From: a virus
DNA length: 37,553 nucleotides
IMG/VR virus record: IMGVR_UViG_3300019754_000010
Coordinates: 1-37,553 of that record
Direction: 5' to 3' (one strand)
Position 1 is the first letter of the stretch, and every line of letters starts with the position of its first letter. Shown here in pieces: positions 10,079 to 21,385 of this stretch. The translations under genes and the position numbers were made by a program. The notes under the pieces were generated by a model. That model did no database searches, was not told where the DNA came from, and worked only from the letters and a program-made list of their open reading frames with translations.

Positions 10079-10267
10079 ATGTGATATCAATATATAAAAC
10101 CGAATGATGCTCAAGTTGTAAAAATGCAAGTATTTAGAGATAAATTTGAGGAATTAGACAAATTAATTCAAGAAAATGTTGATAATTCTAGAGGTAAAAG
10201 TTTATGCTTAACTAAATTAGAAGAAGCTTCTTTTTGGCTTAATAAATGAATAACTAATAATGATTAA
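10079..10267 (+). CDS. Acb2/Tad1-hairpin-like cyclic-nucleotide sponge
   Basis: This 62-aa protein has the features of the Acb2 family of small helical phage proteins: a helix with FRDKFEELDKLI, then a Ser-Arg turn and the C-terminal signature SLCLTKLEEASFWLNKGI (residues 42-59). Known Acb2 proteins form hexamers that bind cyclic oligonucleotides and so block CBASS and related signalling defence. I infer the same here from the signature. The gene sits alone between a strong RNA structure and another hairpin, inside the head operon, so it may be expressed separately from its neighbours. Confidence 0.75.
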
Positions 10268-10274
10268 TTAATAT

Positions 10275-10336
10275 ATCGGTTTAGCTACCACTTGTAATTA
10301 AACTTTTTTTAATCGCCTTTTGAAAAGTTTCCCGAT
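10275..10336 (+). other. Nested hairpins upstream of the 116-aa gene
   Basis: ATCGG (10275-10279) pairs with CCGAT (10332-10336), enclosing AAACTTTT (10300-10307) paired with AAAAGTTT (10323-10330) and a small GGT/ACC hairpin (10278-10289 region, partly exclusive). It fills the gap between two genes. It could be a leader structure or a weak terminator. Confidence 0.35.
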
Positions 10337-10356
10337 CTCATTTAAAAATAAAAAAC

Positions 10357-10707
10357 ATGTTAAATAGTAATAATATAATTGAAAAATTAAAAAAAAGATT
10401 CACTAAGGAAAAGCTTAGAGATTTAAAGTCATTAACTCAGCAAGATTGATGGCTTGTTTTGGTTGAATTAGCTGAGCTTCATAAAATAGAGCTTTGATTA
10501 TCTACTACAAATGCTGATTTTAATGATAAAAAAGTAATAAAAGTATTAGAGAATCAATGAATATATTTACAAGCAATGGAAAATATTTTAAAGATCCCAT
10601 GAAATATGGAAGAAGTAGAAACTTTCGCAGAATATAAAGAATCTGATATAATGCCAATATACGATCAATGATTCGATCCAGATGATGATGAACCTAACGA
10701 TACATAA
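10357..10707 (+). CDS. Hypothetical protein, 116 aa
   Basis: The protein is not recognised. It is mostly helical, with an acidic Asp/Pro-rich C-terminus (FDPDDDEPND). It lies between the Acb2-like gene and the scaffold gene. Position would fit a head-maturation or packaging accessory protein, but no motif supports this. It ends in TAA and is followed by a 121-base gap that holds a possible promoter. Confidence 0.7.
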
Positions 10708-10714
10708 AAAACTT

Positions 10715-10742
10715 TTGACAAAAAAAAGAAAAATGTTAATTT
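10715..10742 (+). promoter_or_regulatory. Possible late rightward promoter
   Basis: TTTTGACA followed by an A-rich spacer is close to the -35 and spacer of the leftward promoters, here facing the scaffold and capsid genes. The -10 is poor (TAATTT or nearby TATACG at non-ideal spacing), so the call is weak. Confidence 0.35.
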
Positions 10743-10828
10743 AGATATACGAGTTTTATTCTCTCACAAAAAGAATACTTGTCTTTTAAATAGACATTAA
10801 ACAATTTATTTCTGTAACCAACAGTAAC

Positions 10829-11362
10829 ATGGTAAAGTTTGATGAGATTTCTGAGGATAATATAAATGATTTATCTCCAGAAGAACTAAGAGAAATAGCA
10901 TTATCTGGTAAATCAGAGTTAATGAGTGCAAGAGGAGTTATTTGAGATCTTAATAAAAAAATTAAGACTAATGATAATCCAAATGAATGAGATTTCAATG
11001 AAGAAAAATTCAATGAACTCCTTTCAAAAAAGCAAAAAGAAGAAAAATTTAATAATTTTCTATCTGAATCTAATTTAGATGAAGAACAATCAAAAAGAGC
11101 AAGAGAACAATTTGATGGCTGATATAATTTAGAAGACATCGTAAAATTATCTGGAGCTACTTCGTTTGAACAAAATCAAAATAATTCAAATAGAATGAAT
11201 ATCTGACATTGACAACCTTGAACTAAGCAACAATTTGAGTGAAAACTGCCTTATAGTGATTATAAACAGTTAGATAGAACTTGACAAGATGCTTATAAAT
11301 CATTTTCTAGAGGTAAATTCGGAGGTCTTGCCTTTGATAGAAGCTCTAATGATGAAATTTAA
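10829..11362 (+). CDS. Putative scaffolding protein
   Basis: This 177-aa, acidic, mostly helical protein directly precedes the major capsid gene. Residues about 1-115 are helical and charged (DLSPEELREIAL, EEKFNELLSKKQKEEKFNNF), and the C-terminal third is low-complexity with Gly, Gln and Asn and ends in a basic then acidic patch. Length, charge and position fit capsid scaffolds, which have little sequence conservation. No protease domain is visible. Confidence 0.68.
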
Positions 11363-11429
11363 GAGAATTATAGTCAAATTTCAAAAAAATTATTAAATAA
11401 TAAATAATATTTCAATAATTTTTATACCC

Positions 11430-12311
11430 ATGGCTAATGATTTAAGCAACGAAATAAAGGAAGTTTGGGAAGACGGACTTCAAGATCAATTAAGAGAAAA
11501 ATTTGTAGGGTTCAACTTTGCAAACACTAAAATGGATGGTAGATTTGTAGGTGCTGATACTGTACATTTCGCTAGACAAACTAAAATAGAAGTTCAAAAC
11601 TTAGCATCATTTAATGATTCTATTGTTTTACAAGACTTAGACTCTACTGATGAAACTTTTGCATTAACTGAAAGAAGATATTTTGCATTTACAATCAATA
11701 TTGAAGAAGATGTTGAAACTTATGTAGATCCAAGAAACCAAGCTTTAATGGATGTTATGGAAAGTTTTAATAGAGAATATGATAAACAAATATTCTGAGA
11801 ATATCCAAATGCAGGTTATGTATTTGATGATGGAGATATGGATGTAGCAACTAATGGTGGTGCTGGTTTCCCTATCATAACAAGTAAAGACAACATTGTA
11901 GGAATGTTAATTAATATTAACACTCTTATGGATGATAACTTAATTCCTTGAAATGATAGAAAAATAGCTTTAAAACCAAAAGATATCGCTCTATTCTTAA
12001 AATCTCCAGAATTAACTAGAGCAACTGAAACTGCTGAAAGAAGATTAGAAACTGGTTTAATTGGGGAAATTGAATGATTTAATATATATAAAACACTTCA
12101 ATTAATTGAAGCTACTGGTACTAGACATTCACTTGCTGTACAAGGTAAACCAATAAGTTTTGGTTCTAATATTAAACCTAATGTATATGTTTCTACTGTA
12201 GCTGAAAATACTACTAAATTCGCTTCTATAGTGAAAGGTGCTAGTAAATTTGGTACAAAACTATTTACTGAGGGTGCAGAAAAAACAGTTGATGTACAAA
12301 TTGCTGTATAA
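11430..12311 (+). CDS. Major capsid protein (HK97-fold candidate)
   Basis: This 293-aa protein is placed just after the scaffold. Visible features fit an HK97-type coat protein: a helical N-terminus, a region rich in beta residues with DETFALTERRYFAF, the ILF-like segment DIALFLKSPELTRATE, and the late segment GEIEGFNIYKTLQLIE typical of the capsid A-domain. It uses far fewer UGA codons than its neighbours: only three of 21 glycines, none in the first 122 codons. Strong expression may explain this. The fold call is inferred, and the major capsid role is well supported by context. Confidence 0.82.
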
Positions 12312-12335
12312 TAATACTTTTTAAATAAAACAATC

Positions 12336-13046
12336 ATGAGTGCAGATCCAATCCTAGAAGCAGATTGAGTAAAGGCAGTTTCGGCTGTCGCTCAAGATGC
12401 TAGAAAAAGAGCTAAGGAAGAAGCAATCTTAGGTAGAACTGTAAATAAGTTCGGTAGAGTTGTTATAGTAAATCGTAAAAAATATTCTCACATGAGAAAA
12501 TGTTGAGATTTACTTCTAGACTTAGATGGTAATCAAACTAGATTTACCAAACTAACTGATGATCAAATCAAAGCTTATAAAACTGGTAATATGAAACAAA
12601 ATCAAAAATCTTGTGAACATACTCCAGAAGATATAACTGATTTTGAAACAGATGTGAAAGCTCTGTTAAAAAAAGATCACGAAGAATCTCAAAAAATTAG
12701 AAAAGAATTTATTCAACATCAAATTGATGTTAAGAATAAAAAAGATGGTAATATTACTGTAGTAACTGCGAGTGATCCAGAAGCTGATAGTAAGAAAAAA
12801 GCTCTTGAAGAAAGAGAAAAAGAATTAGAAGCAAGAGAAAAAGAAATTGCTGATAAAGAAGCTAAAGCGAAAGAAGATGCTGTAGTTGAAAAAGAAGCAA
12901 AAGAAAAAGAAATTGCCGATAAAGAAAAAGATCTTGAAGCAAGAGAAAAAGCAATAGCAGAAGCAGAAGCAGAAGCAAAAGCTAAAGCTGATGCTACTCC
13001 TAAAACTAATGCTAATACTCCACAAGGGCAAGGTTCTAATAAATAG
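12336..13046 (+). CDS. Head protein with Lys/Glu coiled coil, 236 aa
   Basis: The N-terminal 90 residues are a compact domain (ILGRTVNKFGRVVIVNRKKY), followed by an acidic linker and then a long alpha-helical stretch (residues about 150-220) of KELEAREKEIADKEAKA-type repeats with clear heptads. The C-terminus is Pro/Thr/Asn-rich and disordered. It sits 25 bases after the capsid gene and before a strong terminator. It may be a head decoration or minor head protein. The coiled coil also creates long open frames on the other strand that are not genes. Confidence 0.72.
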
Positions 13047-13052
13047 TGAATA

Positions 13053-13092
13053 GAAAATCTCATCTCTTTTGATGGGGTTTTCCCTTTTGTTA
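13053..13092 (+). terminator. Rho-independent terminator after head genes
   Basis: A 12-bp stem pairs 13053-13064 with 13071-13082 around a TCTTTT loop and is followed by CCTTTTGTT. Two positions are G-U pairs only when the plus strand is transcribed, which supports a rightward terminator for the capsid transcript. Confidence 0.82.
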
Positions 13093-13117
13093 TTTATATT
13101 TACTAACCTATAAAATT

Positions 13118-13600
13118 ATGTCTAACAAAGATTATGAAATTAAAAATTTAACTAAGATAATTACTACTATTTGAAATTATCAAACTGAGCTTACTTGTGA
13201 TGAAATTGAAGCGAGAGTTGAAGAAGCTAGAGAAAATAATAAAATGCTTGAGTTCCATAGTCTAATTACAGAAATGACTTTTGGTAATAGAATAAATACT
13301 TGTAAAGAACTTATTAAAATAGATTTAAGAGCTGTTCAAATATTAGCTTATCAAGCTAGTTATGATATAGCTCCAAAATTAAATGAAAGAGAAGAACTTG
13401 AAAGATTAGAAAAAAGAAATGAAAAACAAGAAGCTAGATTAAAAAAATTACAAGAAAACAAAGATCAACATGTAAGAATAACAGAACTTGAAAAAACTGT
13501 TTCAGAACTTGAGTCTGATAAAAAAGAAAAAGAATTAGAATATCAAAAAATTGATTTAGAAGAAGAGATTGAAGAACTTAATGAAAAACTTGCTAAATAA
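13118..13600 (+). CDS. Coiled-coil protein, 160 aa
   Basis: This gene is isolated by terminators on both sides, so it is its own transcription unit. Residues 1-85 form a helical domain with EMTFGNRINTCKELIKI. From about residue 88 to the end it is a continuous Glu/Lys/Leu coiled coil (ERLEKRNEKQEARLKKLQ). It could be a head-tail, tape-measure-chaperone-like or regulatory protein. I do not recognise the family. Confidence 0.72.
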
Positions 13601-13605
13601 AAACT

Positions 13606-13629
13606 AGAGCTTAACGGCTCTTTTTTTTA
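13606..13629 (+). terminator. Terminator AGAGC-loop-GCTCT-T8
   Basis: A 5-bp stem AGAGC/GCTCT (13606-13610 with 13617-13621) with a six-base loop is followed by an unbroken run of eight T. It starts five bases after the 160-aa gene. Confidence 0.82.
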
Positions 13630-13688
13630 TTTGAATTTTTATATAAATATATTATACTAATTAAAAATACTTTCTAATTTATATTAAT

Positions 13689-14426
13689 ATGGATGGAGCA
13701 TGATTATTAAACTTGTTAAAAATATCTACTAGCACTCAAAATAGTGATATACCAGATTCTACATATACACTAGCACTAAGTGAATCACACTCTAAAATTG
13801 TGGAATATATTAAAGCAGAAATTGATAGTAAAATATTCTACAACGAATATACTCATGATTTAGAAACATGAAGAAAAGAATATGATGAATTACCTATAAC
13901 AAGTGGTAGTGCTGTTTGGATTAAATATGATGAATTTGAATCTGATTGAGTAACTCCTTGAAAATATGTTAAAGCAGAGATTAAAGATATAACTGAACTT
14001 GATAGAAGTTTAGCAGATTTAGAAGCTAATCAACCAAAAGAAGCTCCTATTTTTATGTTTGCTGATGATAGTTTATTTTTATACCCAGTAGCTCTTGATG
14101 ATGTAACAGATGGAATACAAGTTAGAGGTAAGATGAAACTTCCTAGAATAACTGTTGAGAGTCCAGAATCTGCTATTTTTGATTGAAAACTATCTGAATA
14201 TCATGAAGTAATAGTTCAAGGGGCTAAATGAATGATTTATGAAATAAATAAAGACAAAACATGAGCTAGAGAAGCTAGAGCTGAATATAGAGAACAATTA
14301 GAAACAATGGTTACTGAAATATCTAGTAGATATGATCAACCAGTAAATTATGAAGAACCAAGTCGGGCTGAATTGGTAACAAATTACTGATGAGAAGATC
14401 CATTCACAAACAACAATATTCTTTAA
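13689..14426 (+). CDS. Putative head-tail connector/adaptor, 245 aa
   Basis: This is the first gene of the tail cluster. Its size and position fit a gp4/gp10-like adaptor that sits under the portal of podophages or siphophages. It has an N-terminal helical bundle (LALSESHSKIVEYIKAEIDSK over residues about 28-50, not all quoted), a beta-rich centre with IFMFADDSLFLYPVA, and late VIVQGAKGMIYEINKD before a helical tail. The motif order (beta domain then HEVIVQGA helix) is typical of adaptor-like proteins, but no exact family is claimed. Confidence 0.6.
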
Positions 14427-14436
14427 AAAAATAATC

Positions 14437-15927
14437 ATGGCACAAAATTTTGAAAATTCTAGACTTTTACATTATGCTTGACAAAGTGAAGATGATTCTA
14501 TTTGACCAGAATGATCTTATTTATACTGAGAGGATGTAGAAACTAAAAGATTCGCTAAATTTGTTGAATTATGAAAAAAGCCTATCAATTTATTAGATGA
14601 TGCAGAATTATGAAGTAGTTCGATGAAACTTTGAGCCTCTACACCTAATCCTTTATGATGAGAAAATATATTCTTTTTATGAAATGATTGAAAAATATTT
14701 AATGAAGATAAAATATTGGTTTATACTGATAGTACAGAGAATGATTTAGAATATCATTCTTTTAGTATATCTGATACTTATTACTATACATCTAATTTAT
14801 GATCTTCTAGTGCTCCTTTGAGATTAAATAGTATATTACATGCTAATATAGATAATTCTTGGACTGTAAATGAAGATATATTAAATTGAGATGACTTAGA
14901 ACTAATAGAAAGATGAAATAGCTGATATCACAGATTTTTAGTTGTTTGAACGATTGCTTATATATCTTCTGGTAATAAAATAGCTAAATTTAATCATAAT
15001 ACACAAGAAATTGAAGCACAATTTGATTTTTTCCCATCAGATATAATTTGAATTAGTTATTGATCTTGAAATATAAAAGTATTTTTAAAAAACTGATTAT
15101 TATATATTTGGGATTGAGTTAATGAAGAGCAACCATTAGAAATAATAAATTTATCAGAAAAATTAGAGAATGCTAGAACAATTTGAGCTATTGATTATGT
15201 TATTGGTGGAGATTTTTGAGATTTAGCTAGATTTTTTGCACTTGATTGATATAGATTAAGTCAAATTAATAAAAAACAAAGATCTAGATTATTATGAATA
15301 AATAAATTTGATGTTTCAACAACTTGAAACTTTCAAAATATAGAAAGTTCTGATAATCAAATATTTTTATTAGATAGAGAATCTTGAAATGATAGAATAG
15401 CATCATATTGAAATAAAATTAGATGACTTAGTAAATGATATACAGTTGATTTAACAAAAGCATCTAATTGAAACATAATAAGTTGAAGTATAGACTTTTT
15501 ATTTCAAACACAATGAAAATTGTTTTATTGATATAATAACTGAACTTGAGATAGATGAGTAGAATATATTAATTTAGAACAATCAGAATGACCTTATATT
15601 GAAGAATGATTTATAATAGAGCAGTTATTTGATTGATGAGATATAATAAAAGTAAAAAAAGAAGAAAAATTTTATTGAAAATGTGAAATTCCAGAATGAA
15701 CTTCAATAGAAATACAATCAAGTGTAAATTGAAAAGATTTTGTTTCTTGTGATATTATAACAGATGCAAAAGTTTTAAATAATTGATTATTTACTTTATC
15801 AGATCAAAGCTTCTCAGCTTGAACTAATTATAGAGAAAATACATATAAAATTATACTTAGAACTACTGATTCAGATGTTACACCAAGATGGTATTGATTT
15901 AAAACTTTATATTCATTTACTGATTAA
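14437..15927 (+). CDS. Beta-rich tail protein, 496 aa
   Basis: This protein is almost all beta sheet, with repeated W/Y-G turns and Asp/Asn-Gly pairs, typical of a propeller or tail tube/tip protein. Segments such as FLVVGTIAYISSG, KVFLKNGLLYIWDGV and RFFALDGYRLSQI look like successive blades of a beta propeller (residues about 165-380). Nearly all glycines are UGA. Placed between the connector and a small tail gene, it could be a tail nozzle or stopper of a podophage, where propeller-like nozzles are common. Confidence 0.62.
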
Positions 15928-15929
15928 AA

Positions 15930-16439
15930 ATGACTGTTAAAAAATCTGAAATAATTGAAAACAAAAACTGATCAAGCATATTTAAACCAGATATGCTAGT
16001 TTTTGATGATGAAATAAAAGAAAATAACCCTTGAATTAATGCTCCTAAAATTAATGCAAGTATAGAAATACAATGAAGTGTTTGATGATGAGCTGTATAT
16101 GCTAAATGAATACATGAAATAGTAGATTGAAATAATACAGTTGATATTGTTTGATTGTGAGAATTAAATGTAGTTCATATTTTAACTACAAATGCTTCAT
16201 GAGTACCTTGAGAATCTACTTGAATTAGTGATACTTGGACTAATAGAGAGCCATTAGACACTTCATGATACTATAATTATGGAAATAATTATGAATCAGC
16301 TAGTAGAGCTATATGGTTAGTAGATGCTGATAATAATTTGAGAACCAGAGCTGATTTAACTTTTATTGCAGATTGAATTAGATTAACTTTTGTTAATTCA
16401 GACCTAAGAGCTTGATATACTATTATTTGATTTTCATAG
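15930..16439 (+). CDS. Hypothetical tail protein, 169 aa
   Basis: This is a short beta-rich protein. It starts two bases after the preceding stop and ends in TAG. A GSVGGGAVYAKGIHEI segment (all Gly UGA) is followed by VHILTTNASGVPG and a C-terminal LRAGYTIIGFS. No family is recognised, but position and composition fit a small tail or tail-fibre-connecting protein. Seventeen of its eighteen glycines are UGA, the strongest bias seen here. Confidence 0.68.
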
Positions 16440-16484
16440 AATATAATATATATTATATATAAATAGTTTTTAATTTAAAAAAAT

Positions 16485-19280
16485 ATGCCAACTGAAAAAA
16501 CTTGAGCTTGAAGTACTTTACCAAATCCAGAAGAAATAAATTTGGATCCAGAAATTAAAGTTGAAGATCAAAATATTATCCCAGATGAAACTTGAGTATC
16601 TAATACTTGAGCTGGTTCTTTAATTAATGAATCTACTCCAGTTATAGAAGAAACACCTATTATAGAGGAAACTCCTATTGTTGAAGAAAAACCAGTATTA
16701 TCTAAAGAAGAATTAGATAAACAACAAGCAGATGCAGATCAAGTTTTAAGAGATCAAGGAATAGATCCAGAAACTTGAGAACCTTTTGTGGTAGATGAAA
16801 AACCTATTGTTGAAGAAAAAGTAATAGAAGAAAAACCAATAATAACTCCAGAAGAAGAGCCTATAAAAGAAATCACATCTAAGGATATAACTGATGTAGA
16901 AAGTTTTAAAAAAGCATGAGGAAATGTAGAAAATTTACTTTCTTTGATTGAGAATAAATTTTGATGAATTCCAGAAATAAAAGGTAATGAGGTTATTTGA
17001 GAAATAAATTGAGAAAAATATAAATGGACTATTGATGAAGCTTGAAATCCTATTAGAACAAAAATAGATGAAGAAATAGCTATTACTAAAGAAGAGTTTA
17101 TTGATTCAATAACATGAATGATGACTTCTTGAGTTAGTGATAAAGATATTAAATCCTTTATTGAAAACAATAAGGGTGTTTATGATGCTAATAAATCTGA
17201 AATACTAGCTAATTTTAGACAATTATCAATAGATAGAGAAGATTTAAACAGAAATCAAGCTATTGCTAAAATGAATTGAGAAGAACTTAATAATGCTATT
17301 GCAAAGTGAAAAATTAATGTTTGAGATTTAACTCCAGAGGCAAAATTAAGATATGATAGCTACTTAAATGTAAATAGAAATAATAATATCATCACAGCTG
17401 AAGATACTAACGAATTAGTTTATGAATTACCATCTGAAGATCAAACTTTTTCTGACACTACAGCTAATTATGTAAATAATCTTAAGTGAAAAACTAAAGA
17501 AATTAAAGATTTATATAATACTGATGAGATAAAAGATTCTAGAGATAGTATTAATAGCTCATATAAAGACTTACAAAAGAAAAAAAGAGAGTTTGATAAT
17601 ATTTGAGATAAAATAAGAGAAGAAAATAAAGGATTGCCTACACATTTAGTTAACTCTAAGGTTGCAAAAGAAGAAAGAGAATTAAGAAAAGAAATAAATC
17701 AGTTAATAGATGAATATAATGTTGAATTATCAAATTATCAACTTTTAGAAAGATCAGCAGATAGAGAGGCTGAGGTTATAGAATTTGAAATGAGTATTGA
17801 TGAGATAGAATATACTAACAAATTAGAAGAATATAAATTCAGAAGATCAGAAATGAGTGAAATCTCAAAGATGTCATTAATAGAAGAAAGTAACATTAGA
17901 GCTGAAAATAGAAAAAATGAGTTTAATCTAAAACTTTTAGCTAACGAGAGAGAATATGAAGCAAAAAATAAAAAATGAGTATATCAAACGGATAGAAATT
18001 GAAACTTATTATATATAGTTGATTGAGTTTCTGAAAATGTTAAGGATAATGATGGTAATGTTGTTTGATTGGTTAGAGAAGAAAGTTATACAGATAATAT
18101 AAATGAACTAGAGGATGGATGATTTGAGATTTTAAGAACCTATAAAGACGGTAGTGTTAAATATTTTACCAGATGAGTAGCTTGAGATGATATAGTTAAT
18201 GCTAGTATATGAGCTGAAAATGTAATCTCTCAAATACCAGGTAAAGATTTATGGTGTGGGCAATTTACTAATCAATATTGAACTAAATGATGACTTATTA
18301 GTGCTACTACTTGAGAGCCAGTTTGGGTATGAAATAGTTATGCTAGTAAAAAAGAGTTTATTAATAGTGAAATTCCACAAGTTTGAGGACTTGCTGTATG
18401 GAATCCAGTTCCAGAATGAGAGTTTTGAGAGAATTGACATATTTGAATAGTTACTTGATATAATCCAAATGATTGAACTATTGAAATTACAGATAGTAAT
18501 TCTCAATGAAACAAACAAAGAAGAACTTATTCTGTAAATGTTGAAGAAATACAAAATAGTGATTGATGATTTGTTCATCTTAATAAACCTTGAGCAGAAA
18601 TAGAAAAAGCTAAATATAGCAAAGATGCAGAAAGCTGGGGTAAACAAATTCAAAGATGAGAAAGAAAAATTACAGATATACCAGCATCTGAAACATGACT
18701 AAGAACAGAAGTCGTTAATTATATTGAAGATAATGATATGTTACTTGATGAAGACAATCCTATAATTCAATGATTACAATCTCAATTTGATTTAATAGAT
18801 GAGATAGTTGATTGGGAGGAATGAGGTACTTCGTTCTTTTGAAATGATACAGATAACGAATCTCTAATAGAAGATATCTCTTGAGATAGAAGAGCTTCAT
18901 TTTACAGCTGACTTTTGACCGATCAAAAAGAGCAAATGTTAGCCAAAATACAATTCTTACTTGATGAACAACCTCTTAATAAATTAATAGAAGTAAAAGC
19001 ACAAGGTGCTACATTCGGGGCTTTAAGTAATGCAGAGTTAGCACTATTAACTAAATCAGCATCATTGTTAAATTCGGCAGCCGAAAGAGATGGGAATTCA
19101 AATTTAGAATATTTTAAAATGAGTGAAGCAGATTTAAAAAAGAATTTAAGAATATTAAGAAATTGATATAAAAAATCTTTAGAACAAAAAACTTGAGTTA
19201 CTGAATTATCAATAGATGATATTAATAGAAAGTTAGAAAATACACCAACAATAGATTTATCAAGTAGTTTAAATTATTAA
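16485..19280 (+). CDS. Large virion protein with CHAP peptidoglycan hydrolase
   Basis: This 931-aa protein probably enters or opens the cell wall during infection. Order: a Pro/Glu-rich low-complexity N-terminus (residues about 25-125), a helical region (140-330), coiled coil (about 335-500), then a CHAP amidase/endopeptidase domain (about 585-690), and a helical C-terminus. The CHAP nucleophile is Cys591 in DLWCGQF, and the catalytic His652 is in GHIGIVTG, followed by EITDSN, the usual third position. It is probably an ejected internal or tail-tip lysin. The Pro/Glu-rich part repeats IIEETPI-like units. Confidence 0.78.
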
Positions 19281-19289
19281 TTTAAGAAT

Positions 19290-21032
19290 ATGGCACAAGT
19301 ATTAAGTGTAAACTTTTGAGAAAATAAAACAGATGATATTATTAATAAAGTATCATCTGATTCTGTTAAGCAAAGTAATAGAACTCAAGAACAATTTTTT
19401 TCTGATGTACAAAAAACTATAGCTGACTGATTATATAGAAATAATGATGAAGCTATTATTTGAGTGTTAGAATATGCAAAAAATAAATGAGTTTCTTATA
19501 GTTGAATTGATCCAGATTCAATTAAATTACAAATAGAAGATAAGAATAAAGATTCAACTGATAAATCTATTTTTGATAGATTCTGAGAAACTTTTGAAGA
19601 AAGAGGTAAAGCATGAGCTGAAATATTATGAAGATGAGTAGCTTGAAAAACTTTATGAGTAGAAGATGCCCCTTGAGCTATTGAAACTTGAGTTTTATTT
19701 TGAGCGAATTTTTTATGAACTTTAGCAGATTTAACTTGAGATGTAATAGCTGAATGATTTACTGAACTTGACGAGTTTTGAGATGAATGAAGTATGCAAG
19801 AAGCTTTAAAATCTTGAATAGAATCTATAGCTAAAACTTCATGAGGTAAAATAGCTTTTAATACATTAGTTGAAGCACAACAAAATTTAGAAGAATTAAA
19901 AGAAAATAATCCAAAAAAATGAGCAAGAGTACAATGAGTATTAGATACAATTAATTGAGTTTTAACACTAGCTGGATGAACTGCTGGTACACAATGAATA
20001 AGGCAAAGTTGAAGAGTTACTGGTGATATATTAAAAGAAGCTTGAATACTTTGAAAAGAAACATTGGAAACTGTATGAACAAAAGCTAAAGATGTTATAT
20101 CAAAGGTTTGAAAAAAGACTGATGATGATTTACTTAAAAAACTAGACTTAGAAACAGAAAAATGAAAAATTTGAGATTTAGAAGTTGATATACCAGTTCA
20201 AAAAACCACTATAACTGAAAAAGTTGTTTCTCCATTTACTAAAAAAACAACTAAAGAATTAGCTGGTAGAGCAGTAAGTCCAAGAACAGTTTGAAAAAAT
20301 CCTAAACAAAAACTTAAATCTATTTCTGATGTAGAACAAAATACTAGAAAATTTTATGAAAATATTAGAACAGGTATTTTAAAATGAGATATAGACACTT
20401 TAGAAAATGCATCTCAAACTATTGTTAATAATATAGATGAAGTATGAAGTAGAATTTGAAATGCTGTTAAAAAAGTTGATTGAAATATTGACATTGATAA
20501 TAATATAACTGATGATATAATAAATGCGTTAAATGCTAAATGATCAGAAGTAAGTCCTGCAACTCCAATTCTTAAAAAATTCTTTGATTCTTTATGAGAT
20601 GGTAAATTAAATATAAGTGATGCTTATGAATTAAAGAAAGCATATAGTAATGAAGTTACTAAGTTATATAAAGCTTGAGATGCTTGAACTAAACAATATA
20701 AAGCTTTATCTGATGGTGTTAAATTCTTAAACACAAAAATAGATGATATTATAGAAACTAAGTTATGATCTGAATTTGCAAAAGATAAAGAATTATTTAG
20801 TAATTTAAAAACTATAGTTGATGATATGGTAGCATCTTCTTTGGTAGAATGAAGAAGAGCTCCAAATACATTAGCAGAACAAATTTGAATGGTTGAATCT
20901 ATATTCTCTCCAGTAAATTCAATCAAACAAAAATTAATTAAAACAGCTTGAGAAGCAGACACTAGAGGTTGAGCTTGGAAAGAATTAATTAAAAAATACG
21001 ACCAAGAAGCTATTAATAACTTTAAAAATTAG
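19290..21032 (+). CDS. Gly/Ala-rich internal or tape-measure-like protein, 580 aa
   Basis: This follows the CHAP protein and ends in TAG. Residues about 105-165 hold a Gly/Ala-rich hydrophobic stretch (GVLFGANFLGTLADLTGDVI), and a second one lies near 225 (LTLAGGTAGTQGIR). The C-terminal half is helical, with ELKKAYSNEVTKLYKAGD and RRAPNTLAEQIG. The mix of amphipathic or membrane-active segments and long helices is typical of internal core or ejection proteins of podophages, or a short tape measure. The exact family is not recognised. Confidence 0.62.
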
Positions 21033-21037
21033 ATATA

Positions 21038-21160
21038 ATGAGTACAAATTGATTAATTTTATACATATTATTTTTATTTATATTAGCTATAATATTTCCG
21101 GTATTATGGTTCGTTTATCTATTTATTTGAATATTTAATATGTTAAGGAAATCTAAATAA
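21038..21160 (+). CDS. Small membrane protein, 40 aa
   Basis: It has one hydrophobic segment (LILYILFLFILAIIFPVLWF, residues 6-25) continuing to residue 33, then a basic tail LRKSK. The start lies five bases after the preceding stop. It could be a small holin, pinholin or membrane anchor for the ejection apparatus. With a holin candidate at 25342 it is more likely a virion or accessory membrane peptide. Confidence 0.6.
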
Positions 21161-21205
21161 ATATTGAATTTTACAATTAATTTCTTATTATTTAAACTAA
21201 AGATT

Positions 21206-21361
21206 ATGTCTACATGGAAAGAAAGACCAAAACCATTAAGTGATCGTTGATTTTTAACTGCTGATACTTGAGAAGTATTAGCAGATGATATTATGAATAA
21301 AATAAACTTTCATACTTGAATAGAGGTAATAGCTAAAACAAAATGGAAAGAAGCTCGTTAA
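21206..21361 (+). CDS. Hypothetical protein, 51 aa
   Basis: This small soluble protein has a patch KERPKPLSDRGFLTADTG and a C-terminal KTKWKEAR. It lies between a membrane peptide and the tail fibre gene, with A/T-rich gaps on either side. The short length and the three UGA codons that must be read as Gly to keep the frame open support a real gene. The function is unknown. Confidence 0.6.
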
Positions 21362-21385
21362 TTTTAATATTTTAAATATACAATT

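Noticed and set aside
10813-10828. TGTAAC and AGTAAC before the scaffold gene as part of the hexamer array
   Set aside because: A single TGTAAC copy can occur by chance. It lacks the clustering and symmetry seen at 5303-5554.
12719-13063. Long open frames on the minus strand opposite the 12336-13046 gene
   Set aside because: They are shadows of the Lys/Glu repeat coding region (codons GAA/AAA give open complementary frames). Their proteins are Ser/Phe/Leu low-complexity and they lack gene-like starts.
17634-19166. Several separate short genes in the 16485-19280 region
   Set aside because: They are fragments of one 931-codon gene in the same frame, split only if UGA is read as stop.
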